DNA of 26,806 nucleotides from Candidatus Omnitrophota bacterium (lineage in GTDB: Bacteria > Omnitrophota > Koll11 > Duberdicusellales > 4484-171), in assembly GCA_030692055.1 (NCBI GenBank), contig JAUYCY010000105.1, forward strand, positions 1-26,806, given 5' to 3'. Positions 1 through 8,264 of the stretch are shown here, piece by piece. Numbering within the stretch: the first letter of the stretch is position 1; every line of letters begins with the position of its first letter. The position numbers and the translations under genes are program-made. Below the pieces are notes generated by a model, which was given only the letters and a program-made list of their open reading frames with translations, had not been told where the DNA came from and did no database searches.

Positions 1-128
1 CCGCGGCAAGTGAGCGGAGTATGTTCTATACTAATATTATCACTGGTTCATTCATTGCCTTGGAATGAGGTCAACTACGTTTACGATTTCGGCTTCATCC
101 CCGTGGCAAGCCACGGGGTATTCGCCGA
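1..128. repeat. REP-like palindromic hairpins at the left edge
   Basis: A perfect 8-bp stem (99-106 with 111-118, loop CAAG) is nested in an outer 5-bp stem (89-93 with 124-128), making a long GC-rich hairpin in otherwise AT-rich DNA. Bases 1-17 (CCGC...GCGG arms, also containing GGCAAG) look like a degenerate second hairpin. Neither stem is followed by a T-run on either strand, so an intrinsic terminator is unlikely. The shape resembles REP or IS200/IS605-end hairpins seen beside RAYT or TnpA transposases, but no such gene is visible because the window starts here. The block sits just downstream of the last gene of the minus-strand cluster. The hairpins are certain; their class is inferred. 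Confidence 0.5.
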
Positions 129-149
129 GAGAGAATAAACATTCATAAA

Positions 150-1232
150 TTATCTAAATTTAAATTGATACTCTGGGTTAGCTTTTAAAAGCTTGAAACT
201 CTGTGGATAATTTTCCACAAACCAAACCATAAAAGCAGTTAAATCTATTTTCTCTTTTAACATTTGTTCTTTCTTCTCCTGCCATATTTTTTTCACCTCA
301 GGGGTTTGCAATAGTTCTATGCCTTTTTTGATAGAATGTATTTGATCTTCGAGCGATTCCGTAAAATTAAATACTGCTCCGTATTTTTCTTCCTGCTCGT
401 GAGTAAAAGATATTTTTCCGTTATATAAATAAATTGCGGGTGTACCTAGGATGGCGGATTCTGAAGCTACCGCAGCGCCTTCACCATAAGTAAGAGCAGC
501 ATAATATATGGCGTGGTGTATCTTTTCTGGAAACAAATTTAGTTTAAATTTTTCTAAATCGCTCGGTAATTCTTTTTCGGAAGATATGAAAACGCGTGCG
601 TATTTAGAAAATTCGTGCACGGCCTTTCTTTTATTTTCTAGTGTCAATCCTGTATGCCCAATGTCATGAGTTGCCGCCCAGCTAACAAATCTTAACAATA
701 CAAATTTCTCATGCTCTTTTATACCCAGTTCATCTAAAACATTTGGATCAGGACAAAAATATTTTGGATGTAAATACGCTAATGCGGGATAGGTATCGCA
801 CGATATTTGCTTCTTTCCTAAATTTTTCCCTAAACAAGCAGGCGTTAATATTACTGACACAAAATATCTATAAAGCAATATTTGCTCAAAATTCCCTGTT
901 TCTTCAAAGGCTATGTGCGGAATTCTGAATAAAAATGCTATGTGGGAAGCGGGTATGGATCCGTTGCTCAAAATTAAATCCGGGCAAAATTTCTTAACTA
1001 TTCCGAATAATTTTTTTTCATATTGTAAGAGTCCCTTTATCTTTGCAAATATAGAACCGCAATGTTTGCCGAGCACTTCATATTGAAACCCACTTTCTTG
1101 GATAAGGGCAGCGGCTACGTCTTTATCTAGCAATGTAAAAAGAATATCGTGCTTTTTACTTTTCAAAATCTGTGCCGTATTTTTCCATAAATGGAAAGAC
1201 ACGGGATGCCCAATATCAACTAAAATTCTCAT
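150..1232 (-). CDS. DUF354 family protein (MurG/GT-B-like putative glycosyltransferase)
   Basis: This 360-residue protein has the DUF354 family look. The N-terminus MRILVDIGHP (residues 1-10) is the typical first strand and glycine/histidine loop. The later EGAAVASESAILGTPAIY stretch corresponds to the family's conserved donor-site-like segment (usually GGTMxxEAALLGTPAI). DUF354 proteins resemble MurG/UDP-GlcNAc 2-epimerase GT-B folds and occur in exopolysaccharide loci; the sugar handled is unknown. An ATG exists at 1250, but I chose 1232 because it gives an ATGA overlap with the stop of the upstream FemAB-like gene (1229-1231) and starts exactly at the family's first strand. No clear Shine-Dalgarno precedes either start, so translational coupling is likely. 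It is the last gene of the cluster. Confidence 0.8.
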   Translation of the reverse strand: MRILVDIGHPVSFHLWKNTAQILKSKKHDILFTLLDKDVAAALIQESGFQYEVLGKHCGSIFAKIKGLLQYEKKLFGIVKKFCPDLILSNGSIPASHIAFLFRIPHIAFEETGNFEQILLYRYFVSVILTPACLGKNLGKKQISCDTYPALAYLHPKYFCPDPNVLDELGIKEHEKFVLLRFVSWAATHDIGHTGLTLENKRKAVHEFSKYARVFISSEKELPSDLEKFKLNLFPEKIHHAIYYAALTYGEGAAVASESAILGTPAIYLYNGKISFTHEQEEKYGAVFNFTESLEDQIHSIKKGIELLQTPEVKKIWQEKKEQMLKEKIDLTAFMVWFVENYPQSFKLLKANPEYQFKFR

Positions 1233-2245
1233 TTTTGGAATATCCGCCATAAATTTAAATTTATTTTCATAATCTTGGCAACAAAGGGTTGTATTGTTTT
1301 TTCAAATCTGCCATAACATACTAGTTGCCCGCCGTACTCTTTTTTAAACTCTCTGACGCCGTATACGTTATTGGGGCTGCCTGCCCCTCCAAAATCAAAT
1401 ATTTTATAGTTATTCTGGCAACCCCAACGTATGGCTTCCCAGTACAAAATGTCGTTTGGATGCTTAGCATAATAATTCGTCAGACTCGCTGCGAACCATA
1501 CATATAGTTTTTCTTTATAAGCGAGTAGATAAAGTGCGCCTATAATTTTTTCGCTATATTTTGCTAAAAATATTTTTAACATGCCCTTGGGTATTAAAAA
1601 TTCTTGGAGAAAATCAAATAAACTTTTATCAGCCAAGGGAAGCCTAATGCGTTGATAGGTATCTTTTAAAATATCATAACTTGCCCTTGTCTCATCGCCG
1701 GAAGATGCCATTATTACTTTAACATTCTCTTTTTCGGCATTGCGTATCTTGTTTCGTTTTGATGAATACAACCCTTGCCACAATTGCGTTTCTCCTTTGC
1801 TTAAGTCAAGCATGAAATTAAGGTGTTCCTTATATATATAACCCATGTTAATAAAATATTTTTTTTCTTCGGATAAATCCCAGAGATTGCGAAATTGTAT
1901 ATACAATACTTTTTTCGCCAATGCGTCGTTTAGCGCCGCTAATAACGTACTGGCTGTGCTGCTACATTGTGTAATTGGATTTAGCAATGGGCCACCCCAC
2001 ACAATGGCTCTTGCTGTACATCTGCTAAAAAATCCGCCAAACTCGCTCTGAATGACGGTAAGCAATAGCCCGCATATATTATCGTTGCAATCAACAGCGG
2101 ATAAAAATAACGGTTGCCAATTTTTAGTATTTTTATAGGCTTCAAACATTTCCGGGGTTTGAAAAATATTCCCATTGGGATGATTATATACAAAATCGGC
2201 CCATTTTTTTCTATCTAGCTCTGTTACGACTCTAAATTCTTTCAT
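1229..2245 (-). CDS. FemAB-like (GNAT-fold) aminoacyl/acyl transferase
   Basis: The 338-residue protein matches the FemAB-like family found in exopolysaccharide loci, including the XrtA/PEP-CTERM-associated branch, both in length and in motifs. GNIFQTPEM lies at 25-33, a basic SSKRNKIRNAEK segment at 161-172, and the C-terminal pair FDFGGA (283-288) and FKKEYGG (300-306) is typical of this family. Classical Fem proteins transfer amino acids from tRNA to peptidoglycan precursors; the polysaccharide-locus versions are uncharacterised and may acylate or aminoacylate sugars. The start overlaps the stop of the upstream deacetylase gene (ATGA at 2242-2245), and its own stop overlaps the next start. 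No signal peptide is seen, so a cytoplasmic location is likely. The family call is firm; the substrate is unknown. Confidence 0.82.
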   Translation of the reverse strand: MKEFRVVTELDRKKWADFVYNHPNGNIFQTPEMFEAYKNTKNWQPLFLSAVDCNDNICGLLLTVIQSEFGGFFSRCTARAIVWGGPLLNPITQCSSTASTLLAALNDALAKKVLYIQFRNLWDLSEEKKYFINMGYIYKEHLNFMLDLSKGETQLWQGLYSSKRNKIRNAEKENVKVIMASSGDETRASYDILKDTYQRIRLPLADKSLFDFLQEFLIPKGMLKIFLAKYSEKIIGALYLLAYKEKLYVWFAASLTNYYAKHPNDILYWEAIRWGCQNNYKIFDFGGAGSPNNVYGVREFKKEYGGQLVCYGRFEKTIQPFVAKIMKINLNLWRIFQK

Positions 2246-2997
2246 TTATAGCTAATTGTCCGCTTTAATAAATTCTTAATATTCTGCCCAACCAACTCGG
2301 TGACCCATAAAAATAAATTATCATTCCACCTGTTTGGGTGGATATTAAGCATAATTTTATCTGGAAGAGTGTTTTCGGTTATTGCTAAAATTAATTCGTG
2401 CGTATCACTAAAAACATAGTTGAGCTCTGTCTTAACTCTATCTCTAATATTTCCAACACCATGCTTCCACGATCGCCCCGTATCACTTAAATACAAAACT
2501 TCATTAAAATCTATAGAAAGATAAGCTTCGCCTATTATTCCAAAATCAATAAAATTATATTTATTCCACAATTTTCTATTATCCCATTTTGAAAAAGGTG
2601 AACCATGGGCACAAATAGTATTTACTGGCGATATCTTATTAAATTCCGCTAACTCTCCTTTAAAAAGCTCAATAGCTTTCTCATAATTACCTTTTACTTT
2701 AGCTAAAACCTCATAGTGATAACCAATTTCGTGTCCAAAGGATTTTATTTTGTTAATGATATTTTTATCAAATGTTTTTTGATATCGAAAATAATACGAT
2801 GCGGAGATTCCTAATGTATATTCCGTATTTGCTAAAGCTACTGCGTTTTTTATCCATCTATCTACGTCGTGGCGTAGGATACACACTTTATTAGATTTAT
2901 CTTTTTTTAGAAAATCGCACAAAGTTATGATTTCATAATTATTCTTGCGCAACTTATTATATAGCTCTGTTAAAATCTTTAGAGTAAAATCTTGCAT
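2242..2997 (-). CDS. NodB-like polysaccharide deacetylase (divergent)
   Basis: The 251-residue protein has the scaffold of the carbohydrate esterase 4/PDA-like superfamily. RHDVD (42-46) replaces the usual TFDDG motif 1. GHEIGYHYE (88-96) stands in for the HSxxH motif 2, with one expected histidine replaced. NIHPNRW (218-224) carries the late histidine. Family members remove N-acetyl groups from amino sugars in a metal-dependent reaction. The altered motif 2 occurs in a subset of proteins near capsule genes, so activity is likely but unproven. There is no signal peptide, suggesting action in the cytoplasm or on lipid-linked precursors. It starts 9 bases after the GT4 gene and overlaps the FemAB-like gene by 4 bases. 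This is one of three deacetylase-like genes in the window. Confidence 0.78.
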   Translation of the reverse strand: MQDFTLKILTELYNKLRKNNYEIITLCDFLKKDKSNKVCILRHDVDRWIKNAVALANTEYTLGISASYYFRYQKTFDKNIINKIKSFGHEIGYHYEVLAKVKGNYEKAIELFKGELAEFNKISPVNTICAHGSPFSKWDNRKLWNKYNFIDFGIIGEAYLSIDFNEVLYLSDTGRSWKHGVGNIRDRVKTELNYVFSDTHELILAITENTLPDKIMLNIHPNRWNDNLFLWVTELVGQNIKNLLKRTISYK

Positions 2998-3006
2998 CTG
3001 AATATT

Positions 3007-4107
3007 TCAAGCCTTAAGAAAACTTAGCCACTTCTCTCTTGCATTATCCCACGTAAAAGTCATTATTTTATTATACATGTTAATCCTAAAAGAATCGTAA
3101 ACTGTTGGGTTATCCAGCACTTTTAAAATATGCTGCGCTAATTCTTGATAGTTGCCTTTTTCGAAAAATAAGCATTCTTTGTCGCTATAAATACTGCTGG
3201 TTCCGCCATAATTAACAGAAATTATAAGTAACTTGTTAAAGCCAGCTTCAACAAGCCTTAAAGGAAAATTGTCTCCGAAAGAACTATTTAAAAATGCGCA
3301 ATATTGCTGATATTCTTTTAATAAGTCGCTACGCGGAATGAAACCATTAAATATAATTTTTGGGTGAGCATATTTTTTCTTTAGTTTACCAAGAAGCGGC
3401 CCATCTCCAAAGAAATGAAACTCTATATCATCTCTTTTTTTAAGAACTATTTCGCACGCTTTAAGTGCCGTTTCTGGATTGTACATGAATTGGAATGTGC
3501 CGACCCACATAATTTTTTTGTTCCAACTGAAAGGCTTTTCTCTTTTTGGAAAATCTTCATAATGGAAATGGTAGGGGATAAGAGATACATTAAATTTATA
3601 TTTACAAGAAACTTCGTTCGCCAACTTCGTTGGCGAACTCGGGACCTTTCCTTGCGAAGTTTCAGTGGTTAGGAAAGTTTTACTTGTGCCCTTTAGGGTA
3701 TACTTTCCTATACCATTAAAAATATCAAAAAGATACTTTGAGGCTACGGTTACAGGAATGTTTCCTAAAAATAACTTGATAATTCTTCCTAAACGACTCA
3801 TAAAAGGAGCGGGATAGCCTTCGTGAAAATCCACTAAAACCTTCTTTCTATAAATTTTGGCTACAATCACTCCTATAAATATAGGGAAAAATCCATGATA
3901 GCCACACCCTGTGGCCATAATAAAATTATAGTGTGGGGCTATTCTAAGAATATTTGCGATACTCTTTATTCTATCCCTTATTCTGCCGCGCGTTGATGCG
4001 ATATCCACGCAAAAACCCTCTCCCTTTAGGCTCTTAACCAATTCCTCCACAGCTCCGGTGAGCCCACCCCAATTAGGCCTATAATTCATTACTATAAGTA
4101 TTTTCAT
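3007..4107 (-). CDS. GT4 family glycosyltransferase with an in-frame palindromic insertion
   Basis: The 366-residue protein is a GT-B glycosyltransferase of family GT4. The N-terminal strand and GGLTGAVEEL loop (14-23) fit the acceptor domain. The C-terminal domain carries WVGTF and a D-x7-E version (D279, E287) of the E-x7-E donor motif, followed by VNYGGTSS. Between FDIFN (127-131) and KFNVSLIPYHF (171-181), where GT4 proteins normally run straight through, there is a Ser/Thr/Lys-rich insert of about 37 residues (about 132-168). It is encoded by a double palindrome at 3608-3714 whose second half recurs near 26507-26560. The frame stays open, so the protein is probably made with an extra loop near the domain junction. 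An AGGA ribosome site lies 6 bases before the ATG. Confidence 0.85.
   Translation of the reverse strand: MKILIVMNYRPNWGGLTGAVEELVKSLKGEGFCVDIASTRGRIRDRIKSIANILRIAPHYNFIMATGCGYHGFFPIFIGVIVAKIYRKKVLVDFHEGYPAPFMSRLGRIIKLFLGNIPVTVASKYLFDIFNGIGKYTLKGTSKTFLTTETSQGKVPSSPTKLANEVSCKYKFNVSLIPYHFHYEDFPKREKPFSWNKKIMWVGTFQFMYNPETALKACEIVLKKRDDIEFHFFGDGPLLGKLKKKYAHPKIIFNGFIPRSDLLKEYQQYCAFLNSSFGDNFPLRLVEAGFNKLLIISVNYGGTSSIYSDKECLFFEKGNYQELAQHILKVLDNPTVYDSFRINMYNKIMTFTWDNAREKWLSFLKA
3608..3714. repeat. Palindromic element inserted in frame within the GT4 gene
   Basis: Two adjacent hairpins are visible. The first has a perfect 9-bp outer stem (3608-3616 with 3655-3663) enclosing a perfect 8-bp stem (3617-3624 with 3630-3637, loop CTTCG). 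The second pairs 3667-3677 with 3703-3714 (one unpaired base) and encloses a CCC-TTTA-GGG mini-stem. The sequence 3661-3714 recurs almost exactly at 26507-26560, which shows that it is a dispersed repeat. The element adds about 36 codons to the host gene without a stop codon, a behaviour known from Rickettsia palindromic elements. Its boundaries are inferred from the stems and from where the GT4 homology resumes. Confidence 0.8.
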
Positions 4108-4220
4108 ACTGCTTCCTATTTAATAATATAACGCCGGCGCAGAGAAAGAATGCCGGAAAAAATCTAAAGTTAGCTATATAGTTTTATAAATCATTGAAAT
4201 CCTTGGACAAATAGTATTTA
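4108..4220 (-). promoter_or_regulatory. Intergenic gap with a weak candidate promoter
   Basis: This 113-bp gap separates the second asparagine-synthase-like gene from the interrupted GT4 gene. On the minus strand, TTGTCC (4210-4205) and TATAAA (4188-4183) are 16 bases apart and could be -35 and -10 boxes for a promoter serving the last four genes. A CCGGC/GCCGG stem (4134-4138 with 4152-4156, loop 13) lies downstream in what would be the leader. Any AT-rich gap yields promoter-like words, so this is a low-confidence call. No gene remnant was found here. Confidence 0.25.
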
Positions 4221-6059
4221 TCAGTAAAGCAGCTTATTTATATCAAACCATCTTTTTAAAGAATAATGCCTGCTGAACACATGTTCGCTTTCCAAATATT
4301 CACCCTGTTGGAATCTACTAAATAAATTAGAATTGAACAAGCTGTCATGCCTGGCTAATAATGTAGAGTTTACCGATAGCAGCATTGTCTGCCACTTTTT
4401 GGTATTAAAAGTTGTGTTGCCTTTTAGTGCTTTATTTATTTTTTTGGCAAAAATGTACCCCGTTACAATACACACCCATCCTGCCCCTGTCCTAAGATAT
4501 TTTGGTTTATAGCCTCGGTCAACCGGAATATCGTTTAATTCCGGTTTAAGTCTATTTATAGCATCCACATAGAGAAGTTGACCTTTTCTTCTTTTTATCA
4601 AACTCTCATTAAAGGCGTTATTGTAAACGCCGGCATATTCGGTGTTTAACAGCAGTTCCAAGAAATCAAGGTCTAAGTATGGCATATTATGATTAACAAA
4701 CATGCGGTCAACTCGAATTAGCTCCATAAAAAACTTTCTTACGCCTTCATTCAGGTAGAAATTGAATATTCTCTGTTCTTTTGTGAGCGATTCTTTGCCT
4801 TTAATGTAATTTTCACTAATAAGTTCAATTGTTTTATCTAAAGCTTCATCATTAAAAATTTCTTCTTTGAAGTATGCTTTGGGTGATTTCTTTATCCGGT
4901 AAAAATAATCAACCAGTGAATCTAAGATTCTTTCCGAAAAAAAAGCTTGCACCGTAGACGTGTTGATTGTAATTGCGCCCCGCGCTACATGTGCCGGCCT
5001 GATAAATTCGCTTCCATACATTCCCGTTATGCATTCTTTTGCAAACTTTGAAAGATACCTGTGCGCATAAAGATAATTAGTCCGTAGAAAAGGGGCAAAA
5101 CCATCTGAAATCATTAAAACTTCATCGGCATCCTCTACGTAATTTTTTTCAAAATCTTCCTCAAGTATAACTTTCTCGTAATGAAGATTGTAACGGCCGG
5201 CTATTTCTTGCGCTATTCTAATCTCGGGGCTACTAGACATACCGTAAGTATAGGCTGTCAAATAATTATAACTTGCTTCTGGAAGCAAGGCAAAATTCAA
5301 CCTGCAATCATAGCCGCCAGTTAATCCTAAAAGAAACGGTTGGTGTATCGGCAGCAGGGCGCTATTTTTTTGAAGCGTATCAATAATCTGGCCGATGGAA
5401 TCCTTTCTGCTCAAGGGTTTATTGCTTATTAATCCGGCATGGTCGTAATAATATTCCTCTTTGGTTTTGTCGCGGGAAATTAAGACTCGCTGGCCATATT
5501 GTAATTGCTTGATTTCGTTGATCAATGTGTTTGTCCCCAGAATTGTATCAAACAAGGAAATTTGCACTAATGCGCTTTTATTAATTGACTTGTGCGACAA
5601 TTTATCAAGAATCATAGTCAGGTTCGATGAAAGATAAATAACGTTATCTTGTGTTGCATAATTAAAGGGAATTACGCCAAAAGGGCTATTGACAATGGTT
5701 ACGGAAAGTTCGTTCTTATCAATCAGGACAAAAACATAGTTGCCTTTAATTATCTTATGATGATCGTGGTTACGGGTTACTATTTGATAAACATCGTATG
5801 CCAAAAGAGCCTTTTTAGTCTGCTCAGGCAAGTGGTTTCTGTAAAATACTTTTCCAAAAATAAAAAAATAGTGCTTTTCGTTTTCGTATAACGATTGAAT
5901 GTGCTCTGCGTCATAAAAGGAATTTGAATAATAATATACCTGATTCAGAAAAGTTTCATTTTCAATGCAAACATATTTTTTATAGTAATTAAGCCATTGC
6001 GATGGCCTGCTAAATGTTTTTTCCGGATTTGAGCTTATTTGAATAAAAAAGTCAATCAT
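4221..6059 (-). CDS. Asparagine synthase-like amidotransferase (no N-terminal Cys)
   Basis: The 612-residue protein follows the asparagine synthetase B layout: an Ntn-like N-terminal domain (about 1-205), then an ATP-pyrophosphatase domain whose P-loop reads LTGGYDCR (246-253) in place of SGGxDS. Cys2, the glutaminase nucleophile of true AsnB, is missing (the protein begins MIDFF), so glutamine-dependent asparagine synthesis is unlikely. Relatives in capsule, O-antigen and peptide natural-product loci use the C-terminal domain to adenylate a carboxylate and form an amide or lactam. The ATG overlaps the CapA stop by 8 bases, placing it third in an ATP-grasp/CapA/AsnB-like run. The substrate is unknown; sugar uronate or amino-acid side-chain amidation is a guess. 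Confidence 0.82.
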   Translation of the reverse strand: MIDFFIQISSNPEKTFSRPSQWLNYYKKYVCIENETFLNQVYYYSNSFYDAEHIQSLYENEKHYFFIFGKVFYRNHLPEQTKKALLAYDVYQIVTRNHDHHKIIKGNYVFVLIDKNELSVTIVNSPFGVIPFNYATQDNVIYLSSNLTMILDKLSHKSINKSALVQISLFDTILGTNTLINEIKQLQYGQRVLISRDKTKEEYYYDHAGLISNKPLSRKDSIGQIIDTLQKNSALLPIHQPFLLGLTGGYDCRLNFALLPEASYNYLTAYTYGMSSSPEIRIAQEIAGRYNLHYEKVILEEDFEKNYVEDADEVLMISDGFAPFLRTNYLYAHRYLSKFAKECITGMYGSEFIRPAHVARGAITINTSTVQAFFSERILDSLVDYFYRIKKSPKAYFKEEIFNDEALDKTIELISENYIKGKESLTKEQRIFNFYLNEGVRKFFMELIRVDRMFVNHNMPYLDLDFLELLLNTEYAGVYNNAFNESLIKRRKGQLLYVDAINRLKPELNDIPVDRGYKPKYLRTGAGWVCIVTGYIFAKKINKALKGNTTFNTKKWQTMLLSVNSTLLARHDSLFNSNLFSRFQQGEYLESEHVFSRHYSLKRWFDINKLLY

Positions 6060-7119
6060 TTTCTAAAATTTTTTTTAATATTTGAAAAGGAGAATAAAGC
6101 GTGAATAAGTATCTTAAATTATCGAACGATTGATATCTTATTGCCTGACGCAGAAGGTATTTGATCCACCTTTTATCAACTTTTTTGTATTCGTTATCCT
6201 CTCTGTTTATCTGGTCTAAGATTGCGCTTAACCGCTTAATTTCTATTTCGCTTTCTTCCCGAGGCAAAGGGGCCAGTTTCATTTCATTGCTTAATTTAGT
6301 AAACTGGATACTGTGATTTACAATACAATTGTTCTCAATTTCCAGGCTCAACATTGAGCCGATACGTGACAACGCAAAAGGTTCATCAAATATAAAATTT
6401 CCTAAAGAGCAAAAAATGGGTTTATTCTTATGATAAATTACCGGTTGCGGCAAATGCGGATGATGCCCCACAATCGCAACTATCTCGGGATATTGGTCAA
6501 TCAGGATCTTTACGAATTTGATAAGTTGCGGTATGGGAAACTGGCAATAATCAATGCCCCAGTGAAGGATAATAATGAAACCGTTGTATTTGGTTTTATA
6601 TTTCTTAACCGCATAATCAACCGTAATTTTATCAAACTGTGCCACTCCGGCTGACCTTCTCCTGGCGGGCCTTGTAAAAGGCGTAAATGCATTAAAAGCA
6701 AATATGCCAATTGATTCTTTATTCAAATCATCGGTGAACTCAATTGGCGCAACAGCCTCCGCAACATTATTTCCGGCGCCGGTAAAATTTATACCCGTTT
6801 TTTTTAGTGTTTCTTTCGTTAATTCTAGCCCTTGTTGTCCGTAATCGACAACATGATTGTTGGCCAAGGTTACCGCTGAAATGCCTAAATGCTTTAGGGC
6901 TGGTGCCATATCTGGGTTAATCTTAAAAGTCATGTTTAGATCTTTGTTTTTAAATGGTATTCCAATATTAGTAAAAGGGGCCTCTAAATTTGCGATAACC
7001 CCGTCTGCATTACGCAATAAATCCTTTATGCCCCCAAAAACGTACTCAAAGCCATTTTTTTCCAAAGAGGCATAGACTCCCCTGCCAAGCATAATATCAC
7101 CGACAAATATCAGCTTCAT
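6052..7119 (-). CDS. CapA family protein (PgsA/CapA-like metallophosphatase fold)
   Basis: The 355-residue protein carries the full CapA motif set: GDIMLGRG (7-14), NLEAPFT (44-50), LANNHVVDYG (85-94), LHWGIDY (185-191), GHHPHLPQP (218-226) and SLGNFIFDE (238-246). CapA/PgsA proteins belong to the calcineurin-like phosphoesterase superfamily and are needed for poly-gamma-glutamate capsule synthesis or export; the exact reaction is unsettled. Unlike membrane-anchored PgsA, this one has no N-terminal membrane segment, so it looks soluble. Its start overlaps the ATP-grasp gene stop (ATGA, 7116-7119) and its stop overlaps the asparagine-synthase-like start. No PgsB-type ligase or PgsC is nearby, so polyglutamate itself is not implied. 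Confidence 0.88.
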   Translation of the reverse strand: MKLIFVGDIMLGRGVYASLEKNGFEYVFGGIKDLLRNADGVIANLEAPFTNIGIPFKNKDLNMTFKINPDMAPALKHLGISAVTLANNHVVDYGQQGLELTKETLKKTGINFTGAGNNVAEAVAPIEFTDDLNKESIGIFAFNAFTPFTRPARRRSAGVAQFDKITVDYAVKKYKTKYNGFIIILHWGIDYCQFPIPQLIKFVKILIDQYPEIVAIVGHHPHLPQPVIYHKNKPIFCSLGNFIFDEPFALSRIGSMLSLEIENNCIVNHSIQFTKLSNEMKLAPLPREESEIEIKRLSAILDQINREDNEYKKVDKRWIKYLLRQAIRYQSFDNLRYLFTLYSPFQILKKILEND

Positions 7120-8264
7120 TTTCGTTTTCTAAAGATAACCGTATGTAAGAACGGGCCGAAATCTTTTAAAGACAACAGGCCAAGACATGATGCAGAAAAT
7201 ATGGATTTTATAAACTCTGTAAATCTCAGGTTAATTTGGCGCCTATAACGCAGAAAAACCAGCAATTCCGTGGGTAAATCAACCCACCTTAAATTCGCCT
7301 CGCTTTTTTTTGTAATAAGCGGAATTTTATTATCGGTCAGGGCATTATAATATTTTACTACATAATTTTGGTTATTCCTGCTAGTTAATTCAATCTGTTG
7401 CCATACCCGTGCATTAGTCTCAATAAAAAAATACTTCCCCGTATTTAAGTCGTACTTAAACTCAGTATTGCTAAAACCCTCAATTTGATTTTCTTTAATA
7501 AACTTTGAGCCAAGGGCCTCAACGTCTTTATTGTCAACCGCCCGGACACAGCAGCCAGTGCCGAAATCTACAGGATATTGCCGGACTTTTCTATTTATAT
7601 TCTGCTCTATTATAACACCCTTGGCCATTAATGCGTTATATTCAAAATTATTGCTGCAATCACCTGGTATTATTTGCTGAACAATAAACGAAATATTTTG
7701 TCTTAAAAGGCTTTCGCCTGCATTTAATAAGGCATCATTGTTTTTTGCAACAATAGCTTTTTCTTTCGTTGTCTTTTTCCATAATGCCTGCTCTACTCCC
7801 TTAATAACAACGGGATAATTAATCGTCTCGATTACATTTTTAAGTTCGTAAACATTATAGACAGTTTTGTAAAGCGGGACATTGATGGCGCATTTTGCAG
7901 TCAATTCAAATTGCGCGGATCTCTTGATTATTTTGCCTAATATCTCATTTGCCGGCAGGAGAAAAAGGAAATTACGTTCTAATTCTTCTCTGTACCGATA
8001 AATAAAATCCAGATAGTCTTCTGAAGCAGCAATTAGCACAGGTTTTAAGTTGAATTCATTCCGTTTTGTTATTAATATTTCAAGAAATTTTTTTGCATCA
8101 ACCTGAGGATGCGGGGCGACAAAAGGAGTAATATATTTACTATAGAACCCGGGATTGGTTGAATCGTAGTCAAAGCCATAAATACCTGTTCCTGTCTTTC
8201 TTAATAATCTTGCGGCATAAAGGCCTGTATCGAAAAGACTTAGGATAAAAACCGGATGTTTCAT
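7116..8264 (-). CDS. ATP-grasp ligase family protein
   Basis: The 382-residue protein has ATP-grasp order. A Rossmann-like N-terminal domain starts VFILSLFDTGLYAARLLR. PVVIKG (151-156) supplies the ATP-binding lysine strand, FIVQQIIPGD (193-202) the hinge and second nucleotide segment, and FIETNARVWQQ (280-290) the Glu/Asn metal ligands, with an upstream Glu at 268. The family couples ATP to carboxylate-amine (or thiol) ligation through an acylphosphate. The N-terminal domain resembles carbamoyl-phosphate-synthase-like members in polysaccharide loci. A GAGGG ribosome site sits just before the ATG, consistent with a fresh start after a 175-bp gap, and CapA follows with a 4-base overlap. It probably ligates an amino acid to a sugar amine, peptide or uronate, but this is inference. 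Confidence 0.85.
   Translation of the reverse strand: MKHPVFILSLFDTGLYAARLLRKTGTGIYGFDYDSTNPGFYSKYITPFVAPHPQVDAKKFLEILITKRNEFNLKPVLIAASEDYLDFIYRYREELERNFLFLLPANEILGKIIKRSAQFELTAKCAINVPLYKTVYNVYELKNVIETINYPVVIKGVEQALWKKTTKEKAIVAKNNDALLNAGESLLRQNISFIVQQIIPGDCSNNFEYNALMAKGVIIEQNINRKVRQYPVDFGTGCCVRAVDNKDVEALGSKFIKENQIEGFSNTEFKYDLNTGKYFFIETNARVWQQIELTSRNNQNYVVKYYNALTDNKIPLITKKSEANLRWVDLPTELLVFLRYRRQINLRFTEFIKSIFSASCLGLLSLKDFGPFLHTVIFRKRK

Noticed and set aside
99..118. Strong hairpin after the last gene, considered as a rho-independent terminator
   Set aside because: No T-run follows the stem on either strand, and the nested outer stem and GC-rich body fit a REP-like repeat better.
3608..3714. 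Insert in the GT4 gene treated as a sequencing or assembly error
   Set aside because: The frame is intact on both sides, the insert forms exact palindromes, and half of it recurs at 26507-26560.
4221..6059. True glutamine-dependent asparagine synthetase
   Set aside because: Cys2 is absent and the P-loop deviates, and the gene sits in a glycan locus; the same holds for 11106-12941.
6052..7119. Evidence for a poly-gamma-glutamate capsule operon
   Set aside because: CapA-like proteins occur widely; no PgsB/CapB ligase of the Mur type or PgsC membrane partner is present.
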